64,000 nucleotides of DNA from Apodemus sylvaticus (taxonomy: Eukaryota; Chordata; Mammalia; Rodentia; Muridae), in NCBI RefSeq assembly GCF_947179515.1, contig NC_067474.1:92507324-92571323 (forward strand), written 5' to 3'. The position numbers and the translations under genes were made by a program. Under the pieces are notes generated by a model, which saw only the letters and a program-made list of their open reading frames with translations, was not told where the DNA came from and ran no database searches. Positions 1-12,577 of the stretch are shown here, one piece after another; position 1 is the stretch's first letter, and every line of letters begins with the position of its first letter.

Positions 1-632
1 AAACCTAGTACAGTAAACCCTGAGAAGTGCAATTCAGCTGAAATGTAAGGACTTCAAAATAGCTATAATAAATATGATCAACATCCTACAGAAGATATGA
101 ATAAAATCCATAAATGAAATCTATGAAAATACAAAGTGGAATTAAACAAAGTAAACTGTCCAAGATACGAAAGTGGAAAGGAAAGTAATAAAGAAATCCC
201 AAAGTACTGTAAAACTGGAAATGAAAAATTCATGAACTCAAATAGAAGTGTGAAGGCAAGCCTCACCAACAGAACACAAAGGCAGGGAAGAAACTCTCAG
301 GCACTGAATACATATAGAAAAAAAAAAAACTACTATGGCCAAATAAAATGTTAAACCTAAGAAAAAATACAGGTACAAAACATCCAGAAGATCTGGGACA
401 CCATGAAAAGACTAAATCTAAGAATACCAGAGATAATGAAAAATAAAGGAAGTCCAGAAAAGTCCAGAGAATATTTTAAACAAAATCATAGAAGATAATC
501 TCTCCAACTTAAACAAAGAGGTGCTTCTCAAGGTACAAGAAGCCAAGCAAACATCAAATACACTAGCCCAGAAAATATATTCCCCCAAACATATAACAAT
601 CAAAACATAAAAAAAGCTGGAAGGCAAAACAG
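1..632 (+). mobile_element. Decayed L1 segment, ORF1 region
   Basis: The sequence follows the rodent L1 ORF1 coding region in order: the stretch encoding the coiled coil (about 75-330), then the part leading into the RNA-binding domain (about 360-620). ORF1 normally encodes the RNA-binding trimer of the L1 ribonucleoprotein. No long frame survives because of many stops and small indels. The same L1 resumes at 2699 after an inserted element. The left end runs off the window. Divergence suggests an old Lx-age or older copy. Confidence 0.7.
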
Positions 633-2690
<2,058 letters not shown>

Positions 2691-2698
2691 CAAAACAG

Positions 2699-3018
2699 AA
2701 CCTAGAAATATAAAAAGGCAGAGCTATCAGAATAACACCAGACTTCTCAACTTCTCAATAGAGACACTAAGAGTCAGAAGAACCTGACTAGATATTTTAT
2801 AACCTCTAACAGGTTAGCATTACCAGCCCAGTCTACAATACGGAACAAAATTCTTGTCACAATACGTGGATAAAGAAAGACATTTCTTGAACAAAAAAAC
2901 TTTAGACACTACCTACAAATCCATCCCTACAAAAGGCACTAGAATGACAACTTTAATGTGCTTATCCACACCCAAGAAAGAGAAGGAATGAGAAAGCCAA
3001 GATAAATAAATAAAATCA
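2699..3018 (+). mobile_element. Decayed L1, ORF1 C-terminal region
   Basis: This continues the L1 of 1-632. It matches the ORF1 stretch around the AAAGGCAG-CTATCAGAAT-ACACCAGACTTCTC words and the C-terminal end near CCATCCCTAC-AAAGG-ACTAGAA. The reading frame is broken throughout. Confidence 0.65.
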
Positions 3019-3610
3019 GAAGGAAAATGAGCGTGCCACAAAAACAAAATAACAACAATAAGCAATCCTTGCTCACTTGTATCTGTCACATCATTACCCC
3101 CATTTCCTCAGTAGAAATGCAAAGGCTAATATTACACTGGATTTGAAAACAACTTCCAGGATTTTGCTGAATGCAAGAAATACTATATCAAGGATAAACA
3201 TCATGCAGGTTATAAAGGATGTGGAAAGTTATCACAAGTACATAGAGCCAAGAAACAAGCCAGTGTGGTCATTTTAATATATAATAAAACAGACTTCTAA
3301 CCAAAACTATTATGAAAAGATAAGTAAGACCACTATATATTCATCAATAAAAAAAAAATCTACCAAGTGAGGTATTGCAATTCTTAACAACTGAGCCAAA
3401 GAAAAGGGAACCTAAGTTCATAAAAGAAACACTACTACAGCTAAAATCACATATTAATCCTCACACACTGATAGAGGCCAAATACACTTTCCTAGTAATA
3501 GACAGATAATCAGACATCATCCAGAACAATGATGGAGCTAAATGACATAATAAACCTAGCAGTTCTAACCCATTGTTACAGAACATTTCATCCAAAGACA
3601 AAATCTCAGC
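3019..3610 (+). mobile_element. Decayed L1, inter-ORF spacer and ORF2 endonuclease start
   Basis: From about 3061 the sequence follows the inter-ORF region and the start of ORF2, which encodes the apurinic-type endonuclease that nicks target DNA. Recognisable ORF2 words include the GCTGCATACAAGAAAC region (about 3162-3182), the CCAAGAAACAAGC-GGTGT region (about 3247-3265) and ACATTTCATCC (about 3583). Many substitutions and stops remove coding potential. The copy is interrupted at 3616 by an LTR and resumes at 3960. Confidence 0.65.
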
Positions 3611-3615
3611 ATCTC

Positions 3616-3957
3616 TGGTGATTCAAATAGGGTTGGCTGACAGGAAATGGCATCAGTAGGACGTGTGGTCTTGTTGAAGTAGGTGTGGCCCTGTTGGAGG
3701 AATTGATTCACTGTGAGGAAGGGCTTTGAGGTGCTATGTTTAAGCTTCTCCCTAGGCATAAGAGACCATCCTTCTGGCTGCCTGCATAATGGCTACCTAT
3801 AGAACTCTAGACTTCTCCAGAAACATGTCTGCCTGTAGCTGAGAAAGCTTCCAACCATTATGATTCTGAAACTCTGAGCACAATTAAATATTTTCACTTA
3901 TAAGCATTATCCTGTCCATGGTGTCTCTTCATAGCGATAGAAACCCTAACTCGAGCA
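3616..3957 (+). mobile_element. Solo MaLR-type LTR (MT/ORR1-like)
   Basis: The element begins TGGTGATT and ends near a degraded CTAACT-AGCA terminus. It has an AATTAAA polyadenylation-type signal near 3883 and the GTGTCTCTTC-ATAG-GATAGAAACC end typical of rodent MaLR LTRs. A 5-bp repeat ATCTC lies immediately 5' (3611-3615) and 2 bases beyond the 3' end (3960-3964), the target duplication size expected for ERVL/MaLR integration. It sits inside L1 ORF2. The subfamily cannot be named by eye. Confidence 0.7.
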
Positions 3958-3959
3958 GA

Positions 3960-4466
3960 ATCTCATGCAAAATTTTCAAAAATGACCACATACATAGAAA
4001 CAAAGCATAAACAGAAAAAATTGAAATAATATATTGCATCTTTATTTATAGACTACTTGATTGGATAATATTGACCCTAATATTGCACTAGGAAACTTGA
4101 ACAGTTGAACATTTTCAATAAAGTAGAATTATACAAAATTAATATACAAAAGTTAGCAATCTCATTATATACAAATGACAAGCAAATTGAGAACAACAAC
4201 AAAAAAAGAATACATTTCAAAATAGCCACATAGACACATAAAATATCTTCTGGTATTTCCACTCATACATTTATACATTTGTATAATGAAAACTTCAAGA
4301 CATTGAAAAAAGTAAGGAAAATATGAGAAGACAGAAAAACCATGTTCACAGCACAGTAAAATTGAAATAGTAAAAATAGCCATCTACAGATTTAATGCAA
4401 CCCCACTAAAATTCCATAAGGTTGCTTCTAGAAAATTTTCAACTCTAAATGAAAACACAACACATA
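3960..4466 (+). mobile_element. Decayed L1, ORF2 pieces (endonuclease, then RT-distal)
   Basis: The endonuclease region resumes after the LTR (about 3960-4060). It then jumps, with an internal deletion, to the part of ORF2 just after the reverse transcriptase catalytic region (about 4130-4440: TATATACAAATGACAAGC, GAAAACTTCAAGACATTGAAAAAAG and ACAGATTTAATGCAACCCC words). No poly(A) end follows; a microsatellite does. Confidence 0.6.

Positions 4467-4473
<7 letters not shown>

Positions 4474-4549
<76 letters not shown>
4474..4549. repeat. (CA)n-(GA)n compound microsatellite
   Basis: About 27 bp of CA repeat switches at 4501 to about 49 bp of pure GA repeat, at the right end of the L1 segment. 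Frames across it are artefacts. Confidence 0.97.
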
Positions 4550-4551
<2 letters not shown>

Positions 4552-5172
4552 AATCAAAGAATAAAGGACAAAAGAGACAGAAAAAAATACTTAAAATATC
4601 ACTGCATAACAAATTAAATCTCACCTCAATCTGACTGCAAAGATATGGTAATAAAAACATTTTGATATTATTTTATTTATATTCTTATTTAGATCCTATA
4701 GGCTTTTCTATCATATAATATGGTTTCTGCTATTACGTTTTATACAATTTCTTTGTGCAAATCATTTTCCCCATATATCTGTTTTGAGAAAAAGAAGATA
4801 ATTGAATAGTGAAGTTGGATGGATTGGTAGGTTGGGTGGATCTGAAATATGTTTGGAGAAGGAAAACCATAAAAAACTATTCTATAAAAATATTTTCATT
4901 AAAAAATGAAAGTTGGAAACAAAAGTACTGTCATTCTTTGGGGGGGGGTAGAGGAAAGTAATGTCATTCAAAATAGCTTAAATTTTCTTGGAAAATACTA
5001 TGAGAAATTCATGTACAAAGCTTCAAATGGCATGATAAGCAAAGAGAAGCCTGCCAACAAAGAGGTCAAGTAATATCTCCAGCATATTCTATATGTTCCT
5101 TTTGTGGAAATGAACTATGATATATTGCTGCAAGGAACAGGTTGATTATAAGAAATTTAATATTGAATTTGT

Positions 5173-5212
<40 letters not shown>

Positions 5213-5540
5213 CAGTTGTTCTTACAATAGAGATATATTAAACAGTAAAAAGAAACAGACCTCAGGAAAGATTTAAAACTTTGTTTAATGGTTTCAACTG
5301 AAGTAGAATTACACCACCTTTGCCTCTTTTCACTCCCCCAGCATATCTTTACCTTGAACCTCTCCCATACGTGCACTCTGAATTTGACAGTGTCTTTTGT
5401 TGTCGTAGTCATCATCGTCATCATCATCATTTTGGTATATGTTCATGTGTGTTTGTTGTGTATGTGTGTGTAATGTATGTGTGCACACACATGGATCCAC
5501 ACATAAATATAAATAAATAAAATATGCTTAGTCTATTTTT
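4550..5540. other. Intergenic AT-rich sequence with simple repeats
   Basis: No gene or clear transposon was seen. It holds a G9 run near 4940, a perfect (TA)n from about 5176 to 5211, a CAT/CGT trinucleotide stretch at about 5408-5430 and an interrupted TG/CA tract at about 5440-5492. Short frames over these tracts are not coding. Confidence 0.7.
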
Positions 5541-5547
5541 GTTGGTG

Positions 5548-6080
5548 GTATGAATGTAGTCTCAAGGCTGATCACTCTGCATCTGATAATCAAGAAGAGA
5601 TTAATTCTTGAAAATTCTCCTCCCCCACCAGTCATTAATGGCCTGCAACTCTTTTGGCTAGAACTTTTTACCCTTTTACATTAAAACATCTGTTGACAAT
5701 GCCGTAGTTTTGATATTATTTTTGCAAACATATTGAGGAGATATTTCATAGAAAATGACCTGATATTCTGGTACTTACCCCCTTTTGACAACCTGCTTCT
5801 TCCATGGTGGTCCCTGACATAAGGATGCATTAGTTGTGAATTGGATGTACCATTTAGGGACTGTATATTTTAATCTTTACATTATCTTGAGTTGTAAATC
5901 TCTTTAATTTCTGTATTAATTTTTATTTGCTATAAAGAGAAGCTTAGTAACTTTCCTGTGGGTTTAAGGGAAAGTTTCAGAATTAAGTAAAGAATTGTGT
6001 TAGACTAGCAAAGTGGTAGTAATAGATGGTTTTCTAACACTCATAAACTCACTAACCCAAGGAAGTTGTCTAGGTATCTA
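5548..6080. repeat. Possible old rodent dispersed repeat, family not assigned
   Basis: Words such as CAGTCATTAATGGCCTGCAA (about 5630), CTTCCATGGTGGTCCCTGA (about 5800) and the TACCATTTAGGGACTG stretch (about 5850) resemble a dispersed element common in the mouse genome, but divergence is high and I cannot name the family. No coding potential. Confidence 0.3.
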
Positions 6081-6404
6081 ATAAGAAATATTGCTTCCAT
6101 CTTGCTGTTTCTTAAATCCAATCACCAGCATGCCAATATATGCATAATAGTCCATGAAATGGCATTCACGTCTGTAGGAGAATAATTTTATGATTACTGT
6201 CAGCATTAAAATCTGAACTCAACCATATTATTACCTTTTTCCTTATTATGTCCATTGTTAATGAAAATATGATCAAATATATATAAATGTCATTATTACT
6301 AATACCTACATTGAAATTTCTGAATGATGTTGATAAGGTAACTCAAACTAACACTAAGTTGACAGGCAAAATTAATCATTATGCATACACTGTATTTGTT
6401 AAGA

Positions 6405-6500
6405 TGGAGGAGCAGGAGAAAGCACCCAAGAGCTGGACAGGTTTGCAACCCCATAGAAAGAACAATTGTACCAACTAGTCTCCACAAGGATGTTCCAACC
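6405..6500 (+). mobile_element. Short L1 3' UTR fragment, sense
   Basis: The CACCCAAGAGCTG and GGTTTGCAACCCCATAGAAAG words are typical of the L1 3' UTR that also appears at 38105-38680. The fragment has no poly(A) and abuts an antisense Lx-type 3' UTR. Confidence 0.4.
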
Positions 6501-7268
6501 AGCCACCACCCAACCCCAACCCCCAGCCCCAGCCCCAACCTTAACCCTCCAACATCAACTTCCCCCCCGCCACCTGAGCTCTAAACTCCCTGAGGCCTCC
6601 AGTTTCTTGAGGGTTAGGTCCATCATCTCTGGTTGAACATGGACCCAGCAGTCCTCTCCTGTATATGTGGTGGAGGCCTCATTTCAGATGGTGTATGCTG
6701 CCCTTTTTGTGGTCCAGTGTTTGAGAGATCTCAGGGGTCCAGATTAAGTGAGACTGCTGGTCCTCCTACAGGGTCACCCTCCTCCTCAGCTTACTTCAAT
6801 CAAGGGGTCAGCAGCTTCTGACAACCTGGTTGGATGCAAATGTCTGCATCTGACTCTTTCAGCTTCTTGTTGAGTCTTCCAAAGGACAGTCATGCTCTGT
6901 CCCTTTTTGTGAGTGTTTCATAGCCTTGGTAATAGTGTCAGATCTTGGGACCTCTCCTTTAGCTGGATCCCACTTTTGGCCTGTCTCTGGACCCTCTTTT
7001 CCTCAGGCTCCTCTCCATTTCCATCCCTGTAGTTCTTTTAAACTGGAACAATCATGCTTCAGAGTTTTGACTATGGGATGGGAAGCCCCTCCCTCTTTTG
7101 ATGCCCTGTCTTCCTGCTGGAGGTGGGCTCTACTGTCTGGCATCTCGTCCAATGTACCTCCCTTTGAGTTCTGAGATTCTCTCACCCCACAGGTCTCTAG
7201 TGCATTCTCGAGGGTCTTTCCAATCTCCTACCTCCCTAAGTTGCCTGTTTCCATTCTTTCCGCTGGCC
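6501..7268 (-). mobile_element. Lx-type L1 3' UTR, antisense arm of an inverted L1
   Basis: Read on the - strand this follows the Lx L1 3' UTR continuously from GAGGGCCAGC (at 7268) to the G-rich tract near its 3' end (about 6505-6560 on this strand is C-rich). The terminal A-rich tail is not clearly present. It joins head-to-head with a sense L1 arm at 7269. Frames at 6633-7361 are chance openings in noncoding UTR. Confidence 0.8.
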
Positions 7269-7612
7269 CTCAAATGGATGGTACTAGAAAATATCCTGAG
7301 TGAGGTAACTCAGACCCAAAAGGACATGCATGGTATGCCCTCATTAATAAGTGGATATTAGCGAAAGAGTAAATAAATAAATAAATAAAGTACAGAATAC
7401 CCAACATACTGGCCACAGAATTCAAAAAGTTCAACAAGATGAAGGGCCCAAATGAGGATACTGCAGTCCCACTTGGGAGGGAGAAGAAAGCAATCACAAG
7501 TGGAGAGGGAGGGAAAGACTTGGGAGAGAAAGTAGACTGGGGGGTGTGGAGGAAATAAGGGGAAGAGGGGAACCTGATCTAGTATTGGGTAAGGGAAAAG
7601 AACTAATTTATT
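7269..7612 (+). mobile_element. L1 ORF2 end plus 3' UTR start, sense arm of the inverted L1
   Basis: The arm starts at the ATGGATGG-ACTAGAAAATATCCTGAG codons of ORF2, passes the ORF2 end and an (AAAT)n stretch (7371-7389), then runs into the Lx 3' UTR. It stops at AAGGGAAAAGAAC, only about 9-15 bases upstream in L1 coordinates from where the antisense arm stops. This is the arrangement left by twin-primed reverse transcription. Confidence 0.75.
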
Positions 7613-8701
7613 ACTCTTATATCAACTTTTATTGTTTTAAAATAAAACAATATTGTAGCTGGTATAATTAAATGTAAACAATTATAATCTGGCCATTCAA
7701 CAAATGACCAATTTTTATTTTTATTTTATCCTTTTTCACCCATATGATATGTTTCTGACTGTAAATTTTGATGACATTTAAATTATACCTGACTACCTAA
7801 TTATTTATGCACAAAATTCAGTTGAAAACCGGAAAATAATTTTGTATGTAATATAAAAGTAATATATAAGTACTATTATACCATTCAATGTTACATAAGT
7901 TCTTTTATTCAATGTTTAATCAGATCATGCTTTTTTATTTTTCTTTTACATAAAGCAAGATTTCACATTTATGCTCTCATATGCATTCACACATACATTT
8001 TTAAAAATCCTTTGACTATTTCAATCAACTATAATGGATATGAATGTCAGAGCTCTGAAATCCCTCACAAGCTTTGTCCTGGGCTAACAAGGTGGAGATT
8101 ACATTTGAGAACATGCATATGATTTGAGAGACTTCTTCTTTCCTTTTGCTTTGAGCAGATGACAGATATATAGAATCACACTTTACAGATGTGACATTAG
8201 GAATGACAGCAGAAGAAAAGCTTCTAAATCCATCTTCTTAACAGACTTACCTTTAGTTTAAAGTTCCCTTGCATCAGAATTCAGAAGCTTCGTTATGACT
8301 CCTGGATCATGGTAATGTTAATTCATTATCCTAGAATTCTCTTTATTGCATTTTTCAAAGCAATCCACTCAATATTATGTACCTCATAGTATTATATAAT
8401 TTAACGACTTCTGTCTGTTATAATTGGATATTATAATCTTGCTTACATTGTTGAAAATTAGGGTGCAATATTCATAGTTTCAACTTCATGTGTCACTGAT
8501 TATGATTAAATTGAAGCTATTTATTTTATTATATATTTCCATATGCTTTTAATTGAAATGAAATTTGCATTTGCATAACTTTTCTAGAACTATGGAAGTG
8601 AGACTGCAAAAAAAGAGACTTTCAACAGAGAAGGGCTCCAAGCAGGAAAAAAGAAGGATTTTCACACATTTTTTGATATTTAATGACAATTAAGTTTTTG
8701 G
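7613..8701. other. Intergenic AT-rich sequence
   Basis: No gene, recognisable transposon or long repeat seen. Composition is strongly A+T-rich. Confidence 0.6.
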
Positions 8702-8713
8702 CAATTAACTCTT

Positions 8714-9267
8714 TTTTTTTATTTATCATCCTATTCATTTACATTTCAAATGAAATCCCACTTCCTGGGATTACCCCTCCACAAACCTGCCATCCCAATC
8801 CATTCTCATTCCCCTTTGCCTCCATGAGGGTGCTCCCTTATCCACCAACCCTCTCCCACCCCATTGCTCCAACATCCCCCTATCCTGTGGCATCAGACTT
8901 CCACAGGACCAAGAGACCCCTCTCCCATTGATGTCAGACAAGGCCATCCTTTGCTACATATGTATTTGGAGTGATATAGCCCTCAATGTATATTCCTCCG
9001 TTGGTGGTCTTCTCTCTGGGAGCACTAGGTGGTCTAGCCAGCTGGTCTTCTTCCTATGGGGTTGCATAGGAATTTCCTCAGTTCCTCCAATCTTTTCACC
9101 AGCTGCCCCTTGGGGTCCCTGAGTTCAGTCCAGTGGTTAACTCCAAGCATCTACATATGTGTTGGTCAGTTGCTGGCTGGACTTACACACCAGGTTCCTG
9201 GATGCAAGCACCTCTTGCAAAATATCAAGTGTAAGGGTTGGTGTCTACACACAGGATGGATTCCCCA
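8714..9267 (-). mobile_element. 5'-truncated L1 3' UTR, antisense
   Basis: The element starts at a poly(T) (8713-8720, the L1 tail on the - strand) followed by the ATTTACATTTCAAATG-type 3' terminus and the complement of the 3' UTR through about 9267. A near-perfect target duplication flanks it: CAATTAACTCTT at 8702-8713 and CAATTAATTCTT at 9268-9279. Only 3' UTR is present, so it never carried coding capacity after insertion. Confidence 0.85.
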
Positions 9268-9289
9268 CAATTAATTCTTAATAAAATTA

Positions 9290-9525
9290 TTTATTGGGTT
9301 TGGAGACATTTTTGAGGAGTTAAGAGAACTTGTTATTTTGGCAGACAACCTGGGTTCTATTCTGAGCATCCATATATTGACTCACCGACCATCCATAGCT
9401 TCAAGTACTGACAATGCCCATTCTGACAACCATGAACACCAGCAATCACATGGCACACTGAAACAGATGTGAGCAAATCACTCATGTACAGAAAAATTCT
9501 AAAATTATAAAAATAAAAATTTGAA
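9290..9525 (+). mobile_element. B3/B2-like SINE, degraded
   Basis: The GGAGACATTTTTGAGGAGTTAAGAG start corresponds to the tRNA-derived A-box region, CTGGGTTCTATTC to the B-box region, and the right part ends in an A-rich tail near 9485-9525. The pol III promoter boxes are mutated. Strand assignment follows the A-rich tail. Confidence 0.55.
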
Positions 9526-9529
9526 AATA

Positions 9530-10560
9530 TTTTAGTATGACATAAAAATAAATAATATGAATCTAAAATTGTTATGTTTATAATGATAAATATTATTTCT
9601 TGGTATTTTTGTATTTTAATAGTCTCAAATATAGACTTTTTCTGTGAATCCTGATTGGATGTTTGGATGAAGGTATAAGCTTTCTCAGCTTAAGGGATAT
9701 ATGTAAAATGATGTACATATTTCCACAATAAATCATCTATTGACCAATATGAGATATTTTAGAGCCCTGTAATTTTTTTTCCTATCAAACTTTGAATAAG
9801 TGTTTTCTAGAACAGGAGGGAGTTTTGTGAGAACAAAATTTGGGCAATCACAACTACTAAAATCACTGATTTTGAGCAAGCTTTAAATAATATTAAGTAA
9901 GACAATTATTATGGTAATATTTTACAGCAGATTACATATTGCATTCATTGATCACAATTCTTTAAAATATATCAACCATGGTATTATCAGCAAGGAATGA
10001 TTTCTAAAATCTGTTGGAAAGAAAATATCATATGTGATATACAGTTAAAAACTAAGTCAATAAAATAATACCTGTGAAATCATGCAAGGGTGTTAGCAAA
10101 GTAAATGAATTTTTACTTCGTAAAATAGATTGGAAAACAAAAAGTTAATTACATTTATTGAATGTTGTTAACTAAATCTGAACAATAAAATTACAATCTA
10201 CAGATGAGATGTTAGTGCAACAGGGAAAACAATAAATACAACTTTAAATATAAAATCAATAGAAAACTAGAAATTATGGAATAATTCAAGTTTGTGAGAA
10301 ATATAGCAGCAATATTATGAAAATAAAATTTGAGAATTTTAATATTCCAATGATTCATTTTATGATTCAATTAAAATAAAACCAATAATGGCTCTCATTG
10401 TTGTCATCTCTAGGTATATCGAGAGCTGAATGCGTTCAAAGATGATTAGACTAAGGTCACTGATCTCCTTAGAATGATTAAATGTTAAATAGATATTAAA
10501 GTATCAAAGTGACCCTTGTCTCCCAAGACACTTCATTATTAATGAAAGTAATTTAGAAAA
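9530..10560. other. Intergenic AT-rich sequence
   Basis: No gene or clear transposon recognised. Confidence 0.6.
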
Positions 10561-10573
10561 GATGTAATCTTTT
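10561..10573. repeat. Left target-site duplication of the 5.5-kb L1 insertion
   Basis: GATGTAATCTTTT here is repeated exactly at 16046-16058. The copies bracket an L1 with 5' inversion and its nested insertions, marking the original integration site. Confidence 0.85.
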
Positions 10574-11553
10574 TTTTTAACATTTACTTTATTTTTATTG
10601 AATATATTCTTTATTTATATTTCAAACGTTATACCCTTTCCTGTTTTCCCTCCTCCCAGAAAACCCCCAACCCATCTTCTTACCCCTTGCCTCCAAGTTA
10701 CCCTTCTGCACAACCCAGTCCTACCTAACCCCCTGAATTCCCCCATGGTGGGGCATCTATCTAACTTTCTTAGGACCAGGGACATCCCTTCCTATCAATG
10801 ACCAACAAGGCGTTCCTCCACCACAACTGTGGTTGGAACCAAGTATACCCCTGGTTGCTGGCTTAGTTCCGGGGAGACCTGGGTGTTCTGGTTGGCCAAC
10901 ATATTCTTTTTCCTATAGGGCTGCAAACCTAGTTCCTCCAGTCCTCTCTTCAACTCCTCCATGGGAGACCCCAGGCTCAGTCCAATGGTTGGCTGCTAGC
11001 ATCTGCCACTGTGTCTGTAAGGCTCTGGCATGGCTCCTCAGGAGACAGTCATAATAGGCTCCTTTCTGCAAGCTCTTAATCCATAATAGCGTCTGGGTTT
11101 GGTGACTGTTTATAGGATGTATTCCCAGGTAGGAAAATCTCTGGGTGGCCTTTTCTTCATTCTCTGCCCCACATTTTGCCTCCCTAATTGCACTTGTGAG
11201 TATTTTGTTCCATTTCTCAGAAAAAACAAAGAACCCACACTTTGGTCTTCCTTCTTCTTTAGTGATTTGTGGTCTGTGAGTTGTCCCTTGTTTATTCTGA
11301 GCTTTTGGGGCTAATATCCACTTACCAGTGAGTGCATACCGTGCATGTTATTTTCTGATTGGTTACCTTACTCAAGATGACACTTTCTAGTTCCATCCAT
11401 TTGCCTAGGAATTTCATGAATTTATTGCTTGTAATAGCTGGGTAATACTCCATTGTGTAAATATACCACATTTTCTCTATCCATTCCTCTGTTGAAGAAT
11501 ATGCGTGTTTCCAGTTTCCAGCTAATATAAATAAGGCTACTATGAACATAATG
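10574..11553 (-). mobile_element. L1 3' end (3' UTR and ORF2 C-terminus), antisense arm of a twin-primed L1
   Basis: The arm starts with poly(T) and the L1 3' terminus. It continues through the 3' UTR to about 11315, the ORF2 stop region (about 11322), and about 230 bp encoding the C-terminal end of ORF2 on the - strand (MWYIYTMEYYPAI-type residues). It ends at the ATGTTCATAGTAGCC codons near 11553, where the orientation flips. It is 5'-inverted rather than simply truncated. Confidence 0.9.
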
Positions 11554-12213
11554 GACAAGATCAGATAAACCATCTAAATAGTCCCATAAGTCCTGAGGAA
11601 ACAGAAGCAGTAATAGCAATCTCCCAACCAAAAAAAAAAAAAAAAAAAAGGCCTAGAAGCAGATGGGTTTAGTCGGGATTTCTATCAGAACTTTCTGTAA
11701 GACCTAATACCAATACTCTTCAAACTGTTCCACAAAATAGAAACAAACAGAACAAACACTACCCAATTCATTTTATGAGGCCACAATAATATTTATACCT
11801 AAACAAAACAAAGACCAAACAAAGAAAGAGAACTTCAGACCAATTTCACTTATGAACATTGATGCAAAAGTACTCAATAAAATTCTTACCAACAGAATCT
11901 AGGAATATATCACCACGATCAAGTAGGCTTTATCTCAGGGATGCAGGGATGGTTCAATATACAGAAATCCATCAATGTAATCCACTACACAAACAAGCTT
12001 AAAGAAAAAAAACCACATGATCATTTCATTAGATGCTGAAAAAGTATTTGACAAAAGCCAGCATCTCATCATGTTAGAGGTCTTGGAGAGACCAGAAATT
12101 CAAGGTCCATAGCTAAAGATAGTGAAAGCAATATAGAGCCAACCAGTAGCCAAAGTCAAACTAAATAAAGAAAAACTTGCAGCAATCTCACTAAAATCGG
12201 GGACCAGACAAGG
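11554..12213 (+). mobile_element. L1 ORF2 reverse transcriptase region, inverted 5' arm (part 1)
   Basis: Sense ORF2 begins at the GATAAACCATCTAAATAG words upstream of the RT fingers. It covers the conserved RT segments encoding the F-PISL-like block (about 11835-11860), QVGFI-PGMQGW-like residues (about 11918-11960) and the catalytic motif A region around AEKVFDK (about 12035-12055). It breaks at GACAAGGCTG, where a foreign L1 fragment intervenes, and resumes at 12578. A 20-A run at 11630-11649 replaces a short A-run normally in ORF2. Frameshifts and stops make it non-coding. Confidence 0.85.
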
Positions 12214-12577
12214 CTGGGCACATCACTTCCAGAGGATCTTGTTATCCCACTCCTGGGCATATAGCCAGAGGATTCCCCAGCTTTTAATAAGGATAAGTGC
12301 TCTACTACATTCATAGCAGCCCTATTTATAATAGCCAGAAGCTGGAAAGAACCCAGGTATCCCTCAACGGAAGAATGGATACAAAAAATGTGGTATATAT
12401 ATACAATGAAGTACTATTCAGCCATTAGAAACAATGAATTCATGAAATTCTTAGACAAATGGATGGAGCTGGAGAACATCATACTAAGTGAGGTAACCCA
12501 ATCTCAAAAGATCAATCATGGTATGCACTCACTAATAAGTGGATATTAGCCTAGAAAATTGGAATACCCAAAGCACA
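12214..12577 (+). mobile_element. L1 3' ORF2 fragment without poly(A), inserted in another L1
   Basis: This 364-bp piece covers the ORF2 C-terminal coding end (CTGGGCACATCACTTCC to the stop in AGTGGATATTAG) plus about 35 bp of 3' UTR, and lacks a poly(A) tail. It splits the RT region of the surrounding L1 between GACAAGGCTG and TCTCTCCCTATC. At the left junction CTG is shared by both sequences. At the right junction TCCCTATCTATTC is duplicated in tandem (12581-12605). It most resembles the antisense L1 at 13416-14114, so it is from a younger subfamily than its host. Confidence 0.7.

Noticed and set aside
4445..4660. Frames rich in Leu-Ser or Arg-Glu across the CA/GA microsatellite
   Set aside because: Low-complexity artefacts with no domain or start context. 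The same applies to 17484-17720 and 19135-19437.
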